DNA from: an uncultured Prevotella sp.
Lineage (GTDB): Bacteria > Bacteroidota > Bacteroidia > Bacteroidales > Bacteroidaceae
Assembly (NCBI GenBank): GCA_900557255.1
Contig: USSA01000025.1
Coordinates: forward strand, 1-28,484
Length of the DNA stretch: 28,484 bases
Direction of reading: 5' to 3'
Shown: positions 26,303-28,484 of the stretch, piece by piece
How the letters are laid out: every line of letters begins with the position of its first letter
Position numbering within the stretch: the stretch's first letter is position 1
The notes under the pieces: generated by a model
The model's input: only the letters and a program-made list of their open reading frames with translations
What the model was told of the DNA's origin: nothing
The model's database searches: none
Program-made: the position numbers and the translations under genes

Positions 26303-26321
26303 TGTTTTTCTTAGTGGAAGG

Positions 26322-26353
26322 AAGGGAAGGCTTGAACTCATAAGCCTTCCCTT
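26322..26353 (+). terminator. PUL operon terminator
   Basis: AAGGGAAGGCTT (26322-26333) and AAGCCTTCCCTT (26342-26353) pair perfectly over 12 bp with an 8-nt loop, followed by TT. It lies 19 bp past the GH2 stop. Confidence 0.85.
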
Positions 26354-26394
26354 TTCGTCTTAATATACTCTTCATGTTTAGTTTTTACCCCAGT

Positions 26395-26577
26395 TCATCT
26401 TCCAAAAGCCTGCAAGTTCAGGAAGAACATCATCTGGAAGAAAACTCTTCCTTCCAACTCCACAAAGCGATTGTATGATACAGCTGTTGGAAACTCTTTC
26501 TTCAATACAAGCTTTATAAATGAGAGATAATAATGCTTGAAATTACGATAACTCCCGAAGTGAAACAACAGAAAGAC
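26395..26577 (-). pseudogene. IS982-type transposase fragment
   Basis: Read on the minus strand, about 60 codons give LLFHFGSYRNFKHYYLSFI, then LKKEFPTAVSYNRFVELEGR, the recognisable N-terminal part of IS982-family transposases (the run HFGSYRNFKHYY and SYNRFVEL are the marks). The family protein is about 300 aa with a catalytic DDE set; none of that remains. The frame ends in TGA right after FGR, where family members usually continue CTG, so a Cys codon seems to have become a stop. Upstream the frame runs into sequence of different origin. It is dead. Confidence 0.7.
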
Positions 26578-26636
26578 ACCCTTTCCTTTGGCTAGGTAAT
26601 TCCCGCTATTAGGGCTTACTAGGGACTTGCACCCAT
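26572..26636 (-). mobile_element. Possible fragment of a group II intron RNA
   Basis: On the minus strand the sequence reads GGGTGCAAGTCCCTAGTAAG, then CCCTAATAGCGGGAATTACC and TAGCCAAAGGAAAGGGTGTC. From memory this resembles the early domain of bacterial group II introns that carry a reverse transcriptase. It also forms a hairpin-like dyad (CTAGTAAGCCC against GGGAATTACCTAG). It joins directly to the IS982 fragment. No reverse transcriptase or domain V is nearby. Confidence 0.35.
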
Positions 26637-26642
26637 TAGACA

Positions 26643-26753
26643 ATGCTCATGCCGAGCATACAATACAAGCTCTACTTGCCAAATAAGGAAGACCTAAGAA
26701 GAGAGATAGAGCGACAAAAGGAGTTGTACCTCATGGCGCATCCTGACAAATAA
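26643..26753 (+). pseudogene. C-terminal tail of a YhcG/DUF1016-type nuclease
   Basis: A 36-codon frame reads YKLYLPNKEDLRREIERQKE near its middle and then ends. PDDEXK nucleases of the YhcG (DUF1016) family end in this way, with a Tyr-Leu-Pro phrase and a Glu-Arg-Gln helix. The frame is closed upstream by a TAG, so the catalytic domain is gone. It is followed by a good terminator at 26811-26834. Confidence 0.5.
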
Positions 26754-26810
26754 GATATAAAATCGCCAAGGGAACATCAGACAAACATAGAGAAGTTTAT
26801 ATCATTTCTT

Positions 26811-26834
26811 AGCCCAGTATATACTTTCTGGGCT
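26811..26834 (+). terminator. Terminator of the lost nuclease gene
   Basis: AGCCCAG (26811-26817) pairs with CTGGGCT (26828-26834) across a 10-nt loop, followed by TTTT. It lies 57 bp after the nuclease-tail stop codon. Confidence 0.75.
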
Positions 26835-26840
26835 TTTTAT

Positions 26841-26871
26841 TTGTTCTATTCAGAAAAAAGCCGTATCTTTG
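26841..26871 (+). promoter_or_regulatory. Orphan promoter
   Basis: TTG at 26841-26843 and TATCTTTG at 26864-26871 are 20 nt apart, a near-perfect Bacteroidota promoter on the + strand. No + strand gene follows; a transcript would run antisense into the truncated ATPase gene. Confidence 0.6.
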
Positions 26872-26908
26872 CCATTACAAAAAAGTTGTTACATAAAATA
26901 TGTAATGG
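26872..26908. promoter_or_regulatory. Nested inverted repeats after the orphan promoter
   Basis: CCATTACA (26872-26879) is the reverse complement of TGTAATGG (26901-26908), and inside it TTACATA (26889-26895) mirrors TATGTAA (26899-26905) with a 3-nt gap. They cover the expected start of the orphan transcript and could be an operator. Confidence 0.4.
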
Positions 26909-26932
26909 CGCATGAAACTAGGCAACAAGAAA

Positions 26933-27184
26933 TTAGTGAATCCTTTCATCTATCACCACCACAGACTTCTTGCCTATTATCGTCTTTAGCATTGTAGATG
27001 AAACGTTCTCAAACAAGTTGCGCACATCCAGCTCATCGCCATTAAGCCACAGCACGTCGTCACGCCTTGCCAGCAAGTTTTTCAGCATAGTAGTCTTGCC
27101 TACTTGACGTGCTCCAAATAAGACTATTGCCTTGCCTTGTCCCATTCTACCTCCTATAATTGACTCTAAATATCTATTAATCAT
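26933..27184 (-). pseudogene. AAA ATPase, N-terminal remnant cut at Walker B
   Basis: The 83-codon frame is the start of a DUF4143-type ATPase (family proteins are about 380-450 aa). Walker A is intact as GARQVGKTT at residues 24-32, and ELDVRNLFEN and VVVIDE (75-80, Walker B) follow as in the family. Family members continue DEAQ; here the sequence goes straight from the Glu to RIH and a TAA, as if two codons and then all remaining sequence were lost. Sensor and C-terminal domains are missing, so it cannot be a normal enzyme. Its promoter and palindromes are intact, so it may still be transcribed. Confidence 0.75.
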
Positions 27185-27210
27185 TTTTTTATTTCATTGT
27201 TAAGATGGTG

Positions 27211-27241
27211 CAAAAGTACATACTTTCGTTGGGAAATCCAA
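27211..27241 (-). promoter_or_regulatory. Promoter of the truncated ATPase gene
   Basis: On the minus strand, TTG at 27241-27239 and TACTTTTG at 27218-27211 are 20 nt apart, matching the Bacteroidota consensus. The ATG is 26 bp further on. Confidence 0.6.
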
Positions 27242-27253
27242 ACAAAACAACAC

Positions 27254-27277
27254 TTTTATGGAATTAATTCCATAAAA
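27254..27277. promoter_or_regulatory. Perfect 24-bp palindrome upstream of the ATPase promoter
   Basis: TTTTATGGAATT (27254-27265) is followed directly by its own reverse complement (27266-27277). It lies 13 bp upstream of the -33 box on the minus strand, a position suited to an operator. Confidence 0.7.
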
Positions 27278-27283
27278 AGCATA

Positions 27284-27311
27284 ACTTTTAAGGAATTGAA
27301 TCCATAAAAGT
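27284..27311. promoter_or_regulatory. Second, imperfect copy of the palindrome
   Basis: ACTTTTAAGGAATT and AATCCATAAAAGT form an imperfect dyad with the same half-site as the palindrome at 27254-27277, starting 30 bp further along. The pair looks like a two-site operator. The rest of 27185-27468 holds only the promoter and a terminator. Confidence 0.55.
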
Positions 27312-27392
27312 CTAAACTTTTTAGAAATACCAGAATGTATTATTGCCCCAGCCATGCGATAACGGGCAGATGACATACTATAAAACAAATAA

Positions 27393-27434
27393 AATCAAGA
27401 CTGGTTTATGCATAAGATTAAACCAGTCTTGATT
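27393..27434 (-). terminator. Terminator of the GH36 gene
   Basis: AATCAAGACTGGTTTA (27393-27408) pairs perfectly with TAAACCAGTCTTGATT (27419-27434), a 16-bp stem with a 10-nt loop. On the minus strand it is followed by TTTATTTGTTTTATAG and lies 34 bp past the GH36 stop. Confidence 0.85.
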
Positions 27435-27468
27435 AACTTCTTTATTATCTGATTCTTACAGAGATACT

Positions 27469-28484
27469 TTATTCTAATACCAATACATGACTCGTTCCAT
27501 CTGTCTGACTGAATACATTCAAGCCGACCTTCATCAGATAGTCACCGCTGTACTGCTTGCCATTGCACTCCAAATCAGATTCCTTGCCAGGCATCAGATT
27601 GGTCTCCTTTACGGTATAAACCTTATCGGCATCCAATCCCTGCATTTTCACATTCATCACAGGCTCCTTGTAGCGTGGATGCAAGTCGTAAGCAAAGAGA
27701 ACGGCACGCTGCTTGTCCTTACTTACATAGTTAATGGCACAGTGGTTGCCTTCGTATGGAGAAACCAGGCGATACTGGTCGCCCTCAAGAATCATAGGCT
27801 TCATGCTATCGTAGTTCTTTACAGCATTCTGCACAAACTTGTAGTCATCACCAGAAAGCAACTTGAGGTCGATATCAAAGCCCAACTTACATGAACTGCA
27901 AACATCGGTGCGGAACTTCACACTGGTATTCTTGTTCCAGTTGGTTACATGCGAACCCATGGTCTTGGCTGGGAAGAACTTTGACAGGCTCCACTGGATG
28001 TAGAGGCGCTCGTATGGATCAGTATCGTCTGAACACCAGAACTCAGTGAAATACTTCAGCATCTCGTAATCCATTCTGCCGCCACCACCAGAGCAAAGCA
28101 TCATCGGCAACTTAGGATACTTGTTATGAATACGGGTAAGCACCTTGTAGATACCACGGACATGATCGATATAGAAATTACCCTGATTCTCCTTATGATA
28201 TGGAGAATAGATGTTGGTAATCACACTGTTGCAGTCCCACTTGAAGTAAGCCACATCCGGATTCTCCGTCATGATACGATCCACGATGCCGAACACATAA
28301 TCCTGTACCTTAGGATTACTGATATCAAGCACCAGCTGGTTGCGGTAATAATAGGTATCACGCTTTGGCTGCATGATCACCCAGTCGGGATGCTTCTCGA
28401 AGAGTTCACTCTTAGGATTCACCATCTCAGGCTCAATCCAAATACCAAACTTTACACCAGCCTTTTTGGCATCTCTTACCAATC
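27469..28484 (-). CDS. GH36 alpha-galactosidase, C-terminal part (cut by window end)
   Basis: The 338 visible codons are the C-terminal part of a retaining alpha-galactosidase, which removes terminal alpha-galactose from oligosaccharides such as raffinose or galactomannan pieces. The catalytic barrel is clear: KFGIWIEPEMVNP, the nucleophile Asp in YFKWDCN (codon 28234-28236), LCSGGGGRMDYEML, and the acid/base Asp in FWCSDDTDPYER (codon 28027-28029). A beta-sandwich follows to the end (VLFAYDLHP, VYTVKETNLMPG, MKVGLNVF). Family members are about 720 aa, so roughly half lies outside the window; any signal peptide cannot be seen. The gene has its own terminator and points away from the remnants, so it is not part of the SusCD operon. 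The apparent first Met at 28482 is internal, not the start. Confidence 0.92.
   Translation of the reverse strand, partial: LVRDAKKAGVKFGIWIEPEMVNPKSELFEKHPDWVIMQPKRDTYYYRNQLVLDISNPKVQDYVFGIVDRIMTENPDVAYFKWDCNSVITNIYSPYHKENQGNFYIDHVRGIYKVLTRIHNKYPKLPMMLCSGGGGRMDYEMLKYFTEFWCSDDTDPYERLYIQWSLSKFFPAKTMGSHVTNWNKNTSVKFRTDVCSSCKLGFDIDLKLLSGDDYKFVQNAVKNYDSMKPMILEGDQYRLVSPYEGNHCAINYVSKDKQRAVLFAYDLHPRYKEPVMNVKMQGLDADKVYTVKETNLMPGKESDLECNGKQYSGDYLMKVGLNVFSQTDGTSHVLVLE

Larger units (their letters stand above)
26303..26932. other. 630-bp stretch of gene remnants
   Basis: Between the GH2 gene and the truncated ATPase gene there is no intact gene. The stretch holds the operon terminator, a transposase fragment, a possible intron fragment, a nuclease tail, a second terminator, a promoter and a small dyad, each listed separately. 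Confidence 0.7.

Noticed and set aside
27200..27388. A 62-codon minus-strand frame upstream of the ATPase remnant
   Set aside because: It overlaps the promoter and both palindromes, so the sequence is explained as regulatory.

Overview
The window looks like chromosome from a gut or oral Bacteroidota of the Prevotella/Segatella type. Evidence seen directly: a SusC/SusD pair, a hybrid two-component regulator with an AraC-type output, several lipoproteins with SPII lipoboxes, start codons without strong Shine-Dalgarno sequences, and repeated promoter boxes of the Bacteroidota form (TTG, about 20 nt, TANNTTTG). The species assignment is inference. No rRNA, tRNA or CRISPR array was seen.

Left part (1-6805). 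A TonB-dependent outer-membrane beta-barrel protein and a small lipoprotein lie on the minus strand, with a broken KilA-N gene upstream of them. This block is bracketed by two nearly identical 77-bp repeats (1-76 and 3624-3700), each containing an 11-bp hairpin. The second repeat lends its last bases to the promoter of a 921-aa MmeI-like enzyme that carries both a nuclease motif and an N6-adenine methyltransferase domain.

Middle part (6806-10918). Core metabolism: proC, then after a terminator a likely operon of an XRE-cupin regulator, an acyl-CoA/acetyl-CoA ligase and proB (short form without PUA). It ends in a hairpin terminator that overlaps the proB stop codon.

Polysaccharide utilization locus (10919-26355). 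A divergent hybrid two-component sensor/regulator faces a tightly packed operon: GH43 lipoprotein, an unassigned secreted protein with a probable alpha/alpha-toroid domain, SusC, SusD, a GH43 arabinanase-like lipoprotein and a GH2 enzyme, closed by a perfect 12-bp terminator hairpin. The sensor should detect an oligosaccharide in the periplasm and activate the operon, probably through a 21-bp-period direct repeat found just upstream of the operon promoter. SusC/D would import glycan fragments, and the GH43 and GH2 enzymes would trim them. The GH43 types suggest an arabinose-containing pectic side chain, but the substrate is not proven.

Right part (26356-28484). A graveyard of gene ends: an IS982-type transposase fragment joined to what looks like a piece of group II intron RNA, the C-terminal tail of a YhcG/DUF1016-type nuclease, an orphan promoter, and an AAA ATPase gene cut off at Walker B but still carrying a strong promoter with two palindromes. 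The window ends inside a GH36 alpha-galactosidase gene on the minus strand.
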